From assembly GCA_945860705.1 (NCBI GenBank), contig CAMART010000024.1:1-47400 (forward strand): a DNA stretch of 47,400 bases. Reading direction: 5' to 3'. Below, in pieces: positions 35,417-43,488 of this stretch; position 1 is the stretch's first letter, and each line of letters starts with the position of its first letter. This DNA comes from Chitinophaga pinensis. GTDB taxonomy: Bacteria > Bacteroidota > Bacteroidia > Chitinophagales > CAMDFR01. Position numbers and translations under genes: made by a program. The notes beneath the pieces were generated by a model. That model was not told where the DNA came from, ran no database searches, and worked only from the letters and a program-made list of their open reading frames with translations.

Positions 35417-37057
35417 GTGAAAAACAACAACTTTCTACTTTATTATATACTTATTATTTTATCTATTGCAGTATATATATCTGCATACAAGGTAGATATC
35501 ATGGATGTAGATGCTGCTCAGTACGCTAATATCAGTAGAGAAATGAGCATTAGCAATAGTTTTCTTCAAGTATACGAACAAGGTAAAGATTACTTAGATA
35601 AACCTCCATTTTTATTTTGGGTAAGTGCTTTAAGTATTAAATTTTTTGGAGCAACTAACTTTGCTTATAAATTTCCATCTATCTGTATTTTTATTTTTGC
35701 CTTATATAGTTTATTTCTATTTGTGAAAAAGCTATATGATACTGAAACTGCTCTTTTAAGTGTATTGATATTGTGTAGCTCACAGGCTATATTTCTTATG
35801 ACGAATGATGTACGTACCGATTTAATATTGATGTCGCTTACTCTTATTTCTATTGCGCATATTTATTTATATACTCAAAATAAAAAAGTAGTTGATTTCA
35901 TCATTGGGTTTGTAGCACTAGCGTTTGGATTGATGAGCAAAGGACCAATTTGTTTGATAGCTGTATCTGCAAGTTTAGGCATTCATTTTTTATTAAAAAA
36001 AGACTGGAAAAACATATTCAACTACAAGTATCTTTTTGGAATTGGTATCGTACTAATTTTATTATTGCCTATGTGCTGGGGTTTATATCATCAGTTCGAC
36101 ATGCATCCAGAAAAAACTGTTTATGGGATAGAAAGTCCAAGTGGGTTGAAATTCTTTTTTTGGACTCAATCATTTGGTCGTATTACGGGCGAAAGTAGTT
36201 GGGCAAACAACATGGGTTTTCATTTTCTTTTTACAAATATTTTGTGGGCTTTTTTTCCATGGTCATTAGTTTTTATTGTTGCCTTTATTCACAATATATA
36301 TACAATTTTCAAAAATAAAACAACAAACGAATATATTAGTATTGGAGGTTTTATTTTAATATATATTGCTCTTGGAAGTTCGAAGTATCAATTACCTCAC
36401 TATATATTTATTTGTTTTCCGCTCATAGCTATCATCACAGCAAATTATCTTAAACAACATTCCAATATTTTTTCGTCAATTTTATTATTGATAAGTATTT
36501 TACTTGCTCTAATTACACCACTATTTGTAATCAATTTTGTATTTACAAGCAACATTACTTATTGGTATTTATTTATTTTTTTAGTTATTGTTTTAGCTAT
36601 CTCTATCTATTTTTATCAGAAAAAAAAGGAGCTAAACAATCATAAAAACTTGATTGTAATCTGTGCATTTTTTGCTATCAGTTTAAATATATTTCTTACA
36701 CATCATTTCTATAAAAACCTTTTAGAGTATCAAGCATCATCTATGATAGGGAAATATATAAGCAAAAATAAAATAGATGCAAAAGATATAGACACCTATA
36801 AGCTTTATGATGGGATAAATGCAATACACTATTATGCTCAGCAAGTAATAATATCTGACAACTGGGCAGAGCCTACTAAAAAATATGTAATAACTACTTT
36901 AGATGGATGGAATGAATTGAAACAAAAAAATAAAGAGGTAGTAGTGATAAAAAAATTTCAAAGTTTCAATATTACTAAGTTGAATAAAGATTTTCTTTAT
37001 GAAAAAACTAGAGCACAAAAACTGAAGTATTATTATCTAGTAAGTTTAAGAAATTAA
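35417..37057 (+). CDS. ArnT/PMT-type membrane glycosyltransferase
   Basis: A 546-residue polytopic inner membrane protein with a GT-C fold, similar to dolichyl-phosphate mannosyltransferases and ArnT. The first periplasmic loop carries the acidic motif VDIMDVDAAQYANISREM, where these enzymes bind the lipid-linked sugar. YLDKPPFLFWVSAL and SKGPICLIAV are family hallmarks. About ten or more hydrophobic helices follow, with a soluble C-terminal part from about residue 440. It should transfer a sugar from a polyprenyl phosphate to an envelope acceptor, which I cannot name. The start is GTG at 35417. It overlaps the convergent flavin reductase gene by 12 bases. Confidence 0.83.
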   Translation: MKNNNFLLYYILIILSIAVYISAYKVDIMDVDAAQYANISREMSISNSFLQVYEQGKDYLDKPPFLFWVSALSIKFFGATNFAYKFPSICIFIFALYSLFLFVKKLYDTETALLSVLILCSSQAIFLMTNDVRTDLILMSLTLISIAHIYLYTQNKKVVDFIIGFVALAFGLMSKGPICLIAVSASLGIHFLLKKDWKNIFNYKYLFGIGIVLILLLPMCWGLYHQFDMHPEKTVYGIESPSGLKFFFWTQSFGRITGESSWANNMGFHFLFTNILWAFFPWSLVFIVAFIHNIYTIFKNKTTNEYISIGGFILIYIALGSSKYQLPHYIFICFPLIAIITANYLKQHSNIFSSILLLISILLALITPLFVINFVFTSNITYWYLFIFLVIVLAISIYFYQKKKELNNHKNLIVICAFFAISLNIFLTHHFYKNLLEYQASSMIGKYISKNKIDAKDIDTYKLYDGINAIHYYAQQVIISDNWAEPTKKYVITTLDGWNELKQKNKEVVVIKKFQSFNITKLNKDFLYEKTRAQKLKYYYLVSLRN

Positions 37058-37888
37058 GACTTTCCAAGCTTCACTTACATTTTTACTATTCAATAATTCT
37101 TTAGCATTTTCTAAACGCAAAGTATTTTCATTCTCATCATTGCCATCGTAAACTATTTCAAAAGGAATAGCTTCTACATTGCCCAACATACCTATATCAT
37201 TACCCGATAAAATATGATTTTTAATTATCCAAAGTGGAAGCGCATCTACTCCTATACCAATAGTAGAAACTGGTTTTGGTACTTCAAATAGTGAAACCTT
37301 ATCTAATTTAATATAATAATCATCTCCGCATCTACCTACCTGATTCATTTTAAGTGGATCTATTTTGGTGCCTGCATCATTCAATACATTTTGATTGATA
37401 TGCATTTTTAATATTTCGCAAATAAATAAATTTCCAGCTCCACCTTCTTGACCAAGCTCTATCACTTGATTGACTTTACACTCAAACTGTACTGGACTTT
37501 CTGCTACTCTTGGCGGTGCTATATTTTCAGATGGAAGCATCGTAAATCCTGCTTTTATAAATTCATTGACACCTCGAGGATATGCTACACTAGCAAGAGA
37601 AGTTTGTTGAACCATCTCATATGTAACAATATTTATAACTACTTCTGGTACTTCTTTAATATTTTTATAAGTGTCTTTTATATCACCAGTCTTGCCGCTT
37701 CTATTACTACTAAATACCATTATCGGTGGCTTAGAGCTATATACATTAAAAAAACTAAATGGAGAGAGATTTACATTACCTTCTTTGTCTATAGTACTTG
37801 CAAATGAAATAGGACGTGGAGCAACAGCACTTAATAAAAATGCATGAAGTTCACTAGTTTTTAATTCTTTTGGTTCAAATGATTTCAT
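37046..37888 (-). CDS. Flavin reductase-like (FMN-binding split barrel) protein
   Basis: A 280-residue cytoplasmic protein of the flavin reductase-like domain family. Residues about 15-165 carry SAVAPRPISFASTIDKEGNVNLSPFSFFN, the usual FMN-binding start, then VFSSNRSGKTGDIKDTYKN, and PVQFECKVNQVIELG. The C-terminal 80 residues extend beyond the minimal domain but follow the pattern of a large subgroup. It probably binds FMN; its partner enzyme and substrate are unknown. Its 3' end overlaps that of the glycosyltransferase gene by 12 bases in convergent orientation. Confidence 0.85.
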   Translation of the reverse strand: MKSFEPKELKTSELHAFLLSAVAPRPISFASTIDKEGNVNLSPFSFFNVYSSKPPIMVFSSNRSGKTGDIKDTYKNIKEVPEVVINIVTYEMVQQTSLASVAYPRGVNEFIKAGFTMLPSENIAPPRVAESPVQFECKVNQVIELGQEGGAGNLFICEILKMHINQNVLNDAGTKIDPLKMNQVGRCGDDYYIKLDKVSLFEVPKPVSTIGIGVDALPLWIIKNHILSGNDIGMLGNVEAIPFEIVYDGNDENENTLRLENAKELLNSKNVSEAWKVLIS

Positions 37889-37964
37889 AGAGTAAATATA
37901 GAGTGATTATGAAAAATATGATTATCTTTTTATAAATTTACATAATAAACCAAAAACCTATAAA

Positions 37965-39014
37965 ATGAATAATAAAATAAAATATTTACTTTATGCTATA
38001 GTAGCTGTGTTTGTTCTAATATTTACTACTGTCACAATTTCTGGGCTTATACTTCCCAAAACTCAAGTAATAAAAGTAAGCAAAGTAATAGATGCGCCTG
38101 CTTCTATTATTTATAAAAATATCAGCGATTATAATCAATGGAAAAACTGGGATCCTTGGGCATCACTTGATCCTAAACAAGTACGAACTATGTCTGGCGA
38201 AGCTGGCACAATTGGTCATGGATACTCTTGGATTGGTAATGACCAAGTGGGTAAAGGAACTATGGCTATTACATCTTTAGAAAAAGATAAAAATCTAAAA
38301 ATGGATTTGAGTTTTAAAGAACCATTTGAATCAAAAGCCAAAGTGGAATATACAATAGAAGAAAAAAATGGGAAATCTGAAGTAGCTTGGATTATGTATA
38401 ATGAAAACCCTATATACCTTAAACTAGTGATGAAACTAATGGAAGGCTCTCTTAAAAAAGATTTTGACAAAGGACTATCTGGTCTTAAAACAATATCTGA
38501 AAAACAAGCTGCTGAATTTGCAACTACTTATCCTGCTGGACCGACTTTTGAAATAAAAGAAACTGAACTAAGCGCAAAAAATTATGTACTTTTTAAAAGT
38601 ATGAATCAACCCTTAAATACTTTAACAGATTTCTTTATGAAAGAAATGACAAAAACTGCTACTTATGCGAGTAATAATAAAATGGAAGTAGATGGATATC
38701 CGTCTGCATTCTATTACAAATATGATGGAGAGAAAGGAACTACCGATTTAGCTATAGCTATACCCGTAAAAAAACACATCAATGTATCAAGTCCTTATGA
38801 AGCATATATACTTAATCCTATAAAAGCTATATCTATTGATTACTATGGAGATTATGACAAAATGGAACCAGCATACAATAATATGTATGCATATATAGCT
38901 TCAAAAAATCTAAAACAAGCTGGCCCATCAATAGAAGAATATATAGGTGACCCTATGACTGTGAATGGCGACATGAGTAAATGCTTGACAAGAATATCTA
39001 TTCCTGTGAAGTAA
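37965..39014 (+). CDS. Membrane-anchored SRPBCC / GyrI-like effector-binding protein
   Basis: A 349-residue two-domain protein. Residues about 7-30 form an N-terminal membrane helix. Residues about 40-175 look like an SRPBCC (START-like) ligand-binding domain, beginning KVSKVIDAPASIIYKNISDYNQWKNWDPW. Residues about 190-349 resemble the GyrI/AraC effector-binding fold (PTFEIKETELSAKNYV, then EAYILNPIKAISIDYYGDYDKM and SIEEYIGDPMTV). Both folds bind small hydrophobic molecules, but there is no DNA-binding domain. The role is unknown. It is a single gene, convergent with the GT9 gene. Confidence 0.8.
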   Translation: MNNKIKYLLYAIVAVFVLIFTTVTISGLILPKTQVIKVSKVIDAPASIIYKNISDYNQWKNWDPWASLDPKQVRTMSGEAGTIGHGYSWIGNDQVGKGTMAITSLEKDKNLKMDLSFKEPFESKAKVEYTIEEKNGKSEVAWIMYNENPIYLKLVMKLMEGSLKKDFDKGLSGLKTISEKQAAEFATTYPAGPTFEIKETELSAKNYVLFKSMNQPLNTLTDFFMKEMTKTATYASNNKMEVDGYPSAFYYKYDGEKGTTDLAIAIPVKKHINVSSPYEAYILNPIKAISIDYYGDYDKMEPAYNNMYAYIASKNLKQAGPSIEEYIGDPMTVNGDMSKCLTRISIPVK

Positions 39015-39019
39015 AAAAA

Positions 39020-40015
39020 TTAAGATATTATTTGGTATATACTATTTAAAATATCGGTAGAACTTAACTCTTTCATACATTTAAAATGACCGAGTAGGCA
39101 ATCGCTTCTTCCATATATGGAGCAAGGCCTACAAGACAAATCATTTTGTATATTTATTGTATTATTTTTATAATATCCTGAAAAACCAATATTTGGGTGT
39201 GTGCCTCCCCATATAGTAAGTACTGGTATTTTAAATATATTTGCTATATGCATATTAGCTGAATCCATACTAATAATCAAATCTAATTTTTTGATATCTT
39301 CAATATCTTTTGACAGACTATTTTCCTCATTCAAAAATCTAACATTATCTGCATCACACAAAAATTCTAATTGTGATCTTTCAGATGAAGCACAAAGAAT
39401 TTTTATATCAATATTTCCTTTTGCCATTAATTGTTGTATTAATTCCTGCATTTTCTCCAAAGGAAAATTCTTGGTAAAATGTTTAGATAGCGGAGCAATG
39501 CCTATTGTGTATTTATCTTTTTTGATTCTATCAAATTTTTCTTCTCTATCATTAAGTTCGCAGTTAAAACCTGCATCACTAATAGCCATCGCATATCTTT
39601 CTGTGACATGTATTAAGGGATGATTTTGTATTGACTTATTTTTTATAGCTTGTTTTTTTTCATTTCTTCCTTTGTCAAAAGAGGTAATTGACACCTTTTT
39701 AAATGTATAAAAAAAACGAATAATCTTTGTGCGAAGCACATCATGCAAATCAATAATATGAGTAAAGTCTTTTGTAAATAAATTCGTTTTTACAAATTTG
39801 TACAAACCAATTAATCCTTTATATTCATTGGTATCAAAAGCAATAAAATGTATATTTTGAAGATGAGAAAATAATGGCGCATGAAAAGATTTTGATAAAA
39901 TAGATACTTTTACATCAGGATTTTGAAGAAGAAAATTTTGTATAACAGGAACACTAAGCGCAACATCTCCGAGAGATGATAAACGTATGAATAGTATATA
40001 TTTTTTATAGTTCAA
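39020..40015 (-). CDS. Glycosyltransferase family 9 (heptosyltransferase-like)
   Basis: A 331-residue cytoplasmic glycosyltransferase of the ADP-heptose transferase family, which builds lipopolysaccharide core or related glycans. The start YILFIRLSSLGDVALSVPVIQ is the family's N-terminal motif. The C-terminal domain has LIISMDSANMHIANIFKIPVLTIWGGTHP, the nucleotide-sugar site. Four cysteines near the end (CRPCSIYGRSDCLLGHFKC) resemble those in related proteins. The start codon is TTG at 40015, as no ATG or GTG lies nearby. Only 8 bases upstream begins a heptamer repeat array that fills the leader. DUF4254 and an aminotransferase lie upstream on the same strand. Confidence 0.88.
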   Translation of the reverse strand: MNYKKYILFIRLSSLGDVALSVPVIQNFLLQNPDVKVSILSKSFHAPLFSHLQNIHFIAFDTNEYKGLIGLYKFVKTNLFTKDFTHIIDLHDVLRTKIIRFFYTFKKVSITSFDKGRNEKKQAIKNKSIQNHPLIHVTERYAMAISDAGFNCELNDREEKFDRIKKDKYTIGIAPLSKHFTKNFPLEKMQELIQQLMAKGNIDIKILCASSERSQLEFLCDADNVRFLNEENSLSKDIEDIKKLDLIISMDSANMHIANIFKIPVLTIWGGTHPNIGFSGYYKNNTINIQNDLSCRPCSIYGRSDCLLGHFKCMKELSSTDILNSIYQIIS

Positions 40016-40023
40016 TTTAAATG

Positions 40024-40079
40024 TTATAAGTTACAAGTTATAAGTTACAAGTTATAAGTTATAAGTTTCAAGTTCAAAG
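40024..40079 (-). repeat. Eight-unit 7-bp tandem repeat directly upstream of the GT9 start
   Basis: Eight consecutive 7-base units: TTATAAG, TTACAAG, TTATAAG, TTACAAG, TTATAAG, TTATAAG, TTTCAAG, TTCAAAG (read on the plus strand). The array ends 8 bases before the TTG start codon of the GT9 gene, so it occupies the site where a ribosome would bind. No protein is encoded in it. Confidence 0.85.
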
Positions 40080-40124
40080 TTATTATTTCAAAGTTGCATT
40101 TTTAATGATATTATAAGAAAAATA

Positions 40125-40192
40125 TTAATTCTTAATTCTTTCACGCCAAAGCGTGACTTAATTCTTTTTACTTACTACTTTTTACTTGGTAA
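40125..40192. repeat. Further 7-bp repeats with a small hairpin at the DUF4254 3' end
   Basis: TTAATTC occurs twice in tandem (40125-40138). Then comes a perfect palindromic hairpin TCACGC-CAAA-GCGTGA (40141-40156). TTAATTC (40158-40164) is then followed in 7-base steps by TTTTTAC, TTACTAC and TTTTTAC (to 40185). The last units overlap the end of the DUF4254 coding region and contain its stop codon. The hairpin is too short for a clear terminator. Confidence 0.65.
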
Positions 40193-40779
40193 AGCACTGG
40201 ATTTAAACTAGGATCATTATACATTTTTACTTGCCTATATACTTTCATAAATTTAGTTCCCGAGCTATATTCTAAAAGTAAATTATCTATAGCACCTGTT
40301 AAGTCTACAAATTGTTGATTGAGTATATCTAATTTTTTATTGCAATTCACCTTGTGCTCTTCACTAGCTTCTTTCCTATTTACCTCTACTTGCATATGAT
40401 ATATTTTTAAGCAAAGTATCGATAGTCTATCTATTGCCCATGCAGGACTCTCTGTGTTGAGCAATGCACCTTCTTTTTTTTCAACTTTATCAAATGAATT
40501 ATAAAAGAAATCATCAATTTGTTCAACTAAATCTGTGCGTTGTTGATTGAGCTTATCGATGGTTCTTTTTATTTTGAGTGCTTCTATCGGTTCTATTGTA
40601 GGGTTTCTGATGATGTCTTCATAGTGCCATTGTACTGTATCTATCCAATTTTTTTGATATAAAAAAAACTGAAAAGAATTTTTTTCATAAATATTATTTA
40701 TTGGTTGTGATACATCATCTGTGAGATGATAATCTTCTATACTTTTTTTAAATACAAGTGCAAAATCATTTGCTTTCAT
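40168..40779 (-). CDS. DUF4254 domain protein
   Basis: A 203-residue cytoplasmic, mostly helical protein of a Bacteroidota family without known function. The segments WIDTVQWHYEDIIRNPTIEP, IDRLSILCLKIYHM and HKVNCNKKLDILNQQFVDL match my memory of DUF4254. The family is often found next to GT9 glycosyltransferases, as here, which suggests a link to lipopolysaccharide or glycan assembly (inference). It follows the aminotransferase gene by 10 bases. Its last residues, about KSSK, and its stop codon are encoded by a heptamer repeat, so the native C-terminus may have been replaced. Confidence 0.78.
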   Translation of the reverse strand: MKANDFALVFKKSIEDYHLTDDVSQPINNIYEKNSFQFFLYQKNWIDTVQWHYEDIIRNPTIEPIEALKIKRTIDKLNQQRTDLVEQIDDFFYNSFDKVEKKEGALLNTESPAWAIDRLSILCLKIYHMQVEVNRKEASEEHKVNCNKKLDILNQQFVDLTGAIDNLLLEYSSGTKFMKVYRQVKMYNDPSLNPVLYQVKSSK

Positions 40780-40789
40780 CGTGTTTTAT

Positions 40790-41986
40790 TTATTTCAATT
40801 TAGCTAATGAAACTGCTATTCTGTCCATAGCTAGAAGCAATTTATCATCTGATGTAGCATATGAAAAACGAATACAATTTCCATCACCAAATGCCTCACC
40901 ACTTACAGTACTTACTTTTGCATCGCTCAACAAATACATACTCATATCGTGTGCATTATTTATGGTTATATCACCATTCTTTTTACCAAAGAAAGAACTG
41001 ATATCAGTAAAAAAATAGAATGCACCAGTAGGTAGATTTACTTTTAGACCAGGAATATTTTTTAATTGAGCATATCCTAAATCTCTTCTACGTTTGTAGT
41101 GTGCACACATATCAGTAGTTGGTGTCATATCTCCAAGCATAGCTGCTTCGCCTGCCATCTGAGTGATAGAACAAGTTCCACTTGTAAACTGTCCTTGCAT
41201 CTTAGTACAAGCTTGAGCAATCCAAAGTGGAGCTGTAATATATCCTAGCCTCCATCCTGTCATTGCAAATCCTTTAGAAAACCCATTTACAATCACCGTT
41301 CTATCATACATACCTTCTAGCGATGCTATACTTGCATGTACTCCTGTGAAATTGATATACTCATATATTTCATCAGCTAGAATGATAATATTTGGATATT
41401 TTCTAAAAACTACAGCTAATGCTTCCAACTCTTCTTTTGTATATACAGCTCCCGTCGGGTTGCAGGGCGAACTGAAAATAAACAGCTTTGATTTAGGTGT
41501 GATAACAGCTTCTAACTGAGCAGGAGTAATCTTATAATCTTGCTCTACATTGCTTGCTATTGTTACTACTTTTCCTTCTGCTAAATGTGTGATAGCACTA
41601 TAACTCACCCAATATGGTGCTGGAATTATCACTTCATCTCCAGGATTGATTAAACTCAATACTACATTTGCTATAGATTGTTTTGCTCCGGTAGAGCATA
41701 CTATTTGTTCTGGAGTATAAGTAAGTTGATTGTCTCTATGTAATTTTTGAGCTATAGATTTTCTCAAATCTAAAAAACCTGCAACGGGAGTATATTTTGT
41801 TATTCCTTTGTCAATTGCTTGTTTTGCTGCTTCTTTTATATGTAAAGGAGTATCAAAATCTGGCTCACCAAGTGTCAAATCTACTATATCTTCTCCTCTT
41901 GATTTTAGCTCGCGAACCATGGCTGCCATTTGCAATGTGGCAGATTCTTCAAGTCTAGCTATTCTTTCTGCTAATTTTTCTAGCAT
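40790..41986 (-). CDS. Aspartate/prephenate-type class I aminotransferase
   Basis: A 398-residue cytoplasmic pyridoxal phosphate enzyme of fold type I, most like aspartate aminotransferases of the Ib group. The PLP-binding lysine is K238 in NGFSKGFAMTGWRLGY. Other hallmarks are VDLTLGEPDFDTP near the N-terminus, IFSSPCNPTGAVYTKEEL with the conserved Asn-Pro-Thr-Gly, and ILADEIYEYI with the Asp contacting the PLP ring. It should interconvert aspartate and oxaloacetate with glutamate; some relatives also use prephenate. It leads the group with DUF4254 and GT9 and has its own promoter. Confidence 0.92.
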   Translation of the reverse strand: MLEKLAERIARLEESATLQMAAMVRELKSRGEDIVDLTLGEPDFDTPLHIKEAAKQAIDKGITKYTPVAGFLDLRKSIAQKLHRDNQLTYTPEQIVCSTGAKQSIANVVLSLINPGDEVIIPAPYWVSYSAITHLAEGKVVTIASNVEQDYKITPAQLEAVITPKSKLFIFSSPCNPTGAVYTKEELEALAVVFRKYPNIIILADEIYEYINFTGVHASIASLEGMYDRTVIVNGFSKGFAMTGWRLGYITAPLWIAQACTKMQGQFTSGTCSITQMAGEAAMLGDMTPTTDMCAHYKRRRDLGYAQLKNIPGLKVNLPTGAFYFFTDISSFFGKKNGDITINNAHDMSMYLLSDAKVSTVSGEAFGDGNCIRFSYATSDDKLLLAMDRIAVSLAKLK

Positions 41987-42007
41987 ATATTTTAAATTTT
42001 TAGGCTA

Positions 42008-42035
42008 CAAATGTAGTGAATTCTATTTTTTGCAA
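42008..42035 (-). promoter_or_regulatory. Promoter of the aminotransferase-DUF4254 unit
   Basis: On the minus strand TTG (42033-42035) precedes TACATTTG (42008-42015) by 17 bases. The -7 box matches TAnnTTTG and lies 21 bases from the ATG at 41986. Confidence 0.6.
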
Positions 42036-42105
42036 GCTTTTGAATATCAATAATAAATTTTCAAATAGTTTCTTTTATGACATTTCTATGACATTTGGCA
42101 AACAT

Positions 42106-42113
42106 TATTTTTG
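42106..42113 (+). promoter_or_regulatory. -7 promoter box of the heme-acquisition locus
   Basis: TATTTTTG matches TAnnTTTG and lies 31 bases before the ATG at 42145. It places the transcript start downstream of any longer N-terminal reading of the first gene. No Fur-box-like palindrome was recognised nearby. Confidence 0.5.
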
Positions 42114-42144
42114 GAATATTTGCATATACAATAAAAGATATATT

Positions 42145-43380
42145 ATGAATAAAATTATTACAATAATTTCGCTGGTATTTATTACCCTACTTGTAAAGGC
42201 TCAGACACCGATTTATGACTCTATTTCCATGGGTCCAGGATACACAAACGCTGTTTTTTATAGCATGCAAAATGGTACAGTTGTAACTGCACCAATATAT
42301 ACATCTTCTGATATCCAAATTCGTTTTGATGGTCGTTCAGCATCTATAAGACCTGTTGATGGTTTTGGTGCAAAAGTATTTTTACCAGTTGTAAGTTCTA
42401 CTGCTAACTGGTCTACAATAGATACAACAGGAATGACAGAACTTCACAACTCCGATACAGCATGGGAAAATGGTGCATATAACGAAACTGCTACTGGACA
42501 TCCTGACTATGGATGGGGCATGTATGATAATGTGACTCACGATATCAATGGATCAAAAATATTTATACATAAAACAGCAAGTGGCACTTATAAGAAAGTA
42601 TGGATATTAAAATTAAACTCTCTTACAAAAACATATTATATTAGACATGCAAACCTTGATGGAAGCATGGACTTTACTGACACTATAGGTACAAGCGATT
42701 TTCCAAATAAAAACTTTGGGTATTTTAACTATGGGACTAGAACAAAAGTAGATGCTGAGCCAATAGGTACTGCTTGGGATTTAGTATTTAGAAAATACGA
42801 TAGAACTTCTGATTATCGCTCTGTAACTGGTGTATTGAGCAATTTAAATGTTCGAACAACTAAACTAATAACTCCAGACCCAAATACAGCTTCTGGTTCA
42901 GGACTATTGTATTATACTAATATATCCATAATCGGAGATAATTGGAAAAACTTTACACCACCTACTGGTCCATGGGAAATTTTTGACTCTACTGCTTATT
43001 TCGTATTAGATCAAACAAATGCTATATGGAGAATAGTATTCACTGGATTTAGTGGGCAAACTTCTGGAAAAGCTTATTTTACTAAAACTAAATTAGGTAC
43101 TGTAGGTATAGATGATATCAATAATATTTCATTAGCTAGTATTTATCCAAACCCTATTGATAATAATTCGATTTTAGCATTTACAAGTAAATCTACTTCT
43201 CCTTGTATGATCAATATTACAAACACTCAAGGCAGTTTAGTAAGTACAGAAAATATTAATACAACAGAAGGATTAAATGTATATGATTTAGGAAATAAAA
43301 ATCTAAATTCAGGAATGTATTTTGTTTCTATAATTCAAAATGGTGAAACACACACAACAAGAATGATTGTAAATAAATAA
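42145..43380 (+). CDS. T9SS-secreted HmuY-like protein
   Basis: A 411-residue secreted protein. Residues 1-18 form a signal peptide ending VKAQ. The middle repeats HmuY-like beta segments, with AWDLVFRKYDRTS as the most recognisable, typical of heme-binding HmuY proteins. The last 80 residues are a type A sorting domain for the type IX secretion system: LASIYPNPIDNNS at its start and the closing GMYFVSIIQNGETHTTRMIVNK. The protein is therefore probably released or attached at the cell surface. I start it at ATG 42145; an in-frame ATG at 42016 lies upstream of the -7 box and adds a non-signal stretch. A receptor and a HmuY-like lipoprotein follow. Heme binding is inferred. Confidence 0.82.
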   Translation: MNKIITIISLVFITLLVKAQTPIYDSISMGPGYTNAVFYSMQNGTVVTAPIYTSSDIQIRFDGRSASIRPVDGFGAKVFLPVVSSTANWSTIDTTGMTELHNSDTAWENGAYNETATGHPDYGWGMYDNVTHDINGSKIFIHKTASGTYKKVWILKLNSLTKTYYIRHANLDGSMDFTDTIGTSDFPNKNFGYFNYGTRTKVDAEPIGTAWDLVFRKYDRTSDYRSVTGVLSNLNVRTTKLITPDPNTASGSGLLYYTNISIIGDNWKNFTPPTGPWEIFDSTAYFVLDQTNAIWRIVFTGFSGQTSGKAYFTKTKLGTVGIDDINNISLASIYPNPIDNNSILAFTSKSTSPCMINITNTQGSLVSTENINTTEGLNVYDLGNKNLNSGMYFVSIIQNGETHTTRMIVNK

Positions 43381-43400
43381 TTTGACAATCTTATGACATT

Positions 43401-43429
43401 CAAAACATCCTTTTTACAAGGATGTTTTG
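43401..43429 (+). terminator. Terminator-like hairpin between the HmuY-like gene and the TonB receptor
   Basis: A perfect 12-bp stem (43401-43412 with 43418-43429) has a 5-base loop and is followed by a T-rich stretch (TTATTTT). It lies 20 bases after the first gene of the locus and inside the extra N-terminal reading frame of the next gene, which supports a later start for that gene. Confidence 0.75.
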
Positions 43430-43488
43430 TTATTTTACACCATACAAAAAATTGTATAACTGGGGGGATAAAACAAAAAAGAAGATTA

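Noticed and set aside
40024-40192. CRISPR array
   Set aside because: Units are 7 bases and contiguous, with no spacers and no cas genes in the window.
42016-42144. Longer N-terminus for the T9SS HmuY-like protein starting at ATG 42016
   Set aside because: It begins before the -7 box at 42106, overlaps the divergent aminotransferase promoter, and would bury the signal peptide 43 residues inside.
41987-42144. Fur or other regulator binding site before the heme locus
   Set aside because: I could not find a convincing palindromic operator in this AT-rich spacer.
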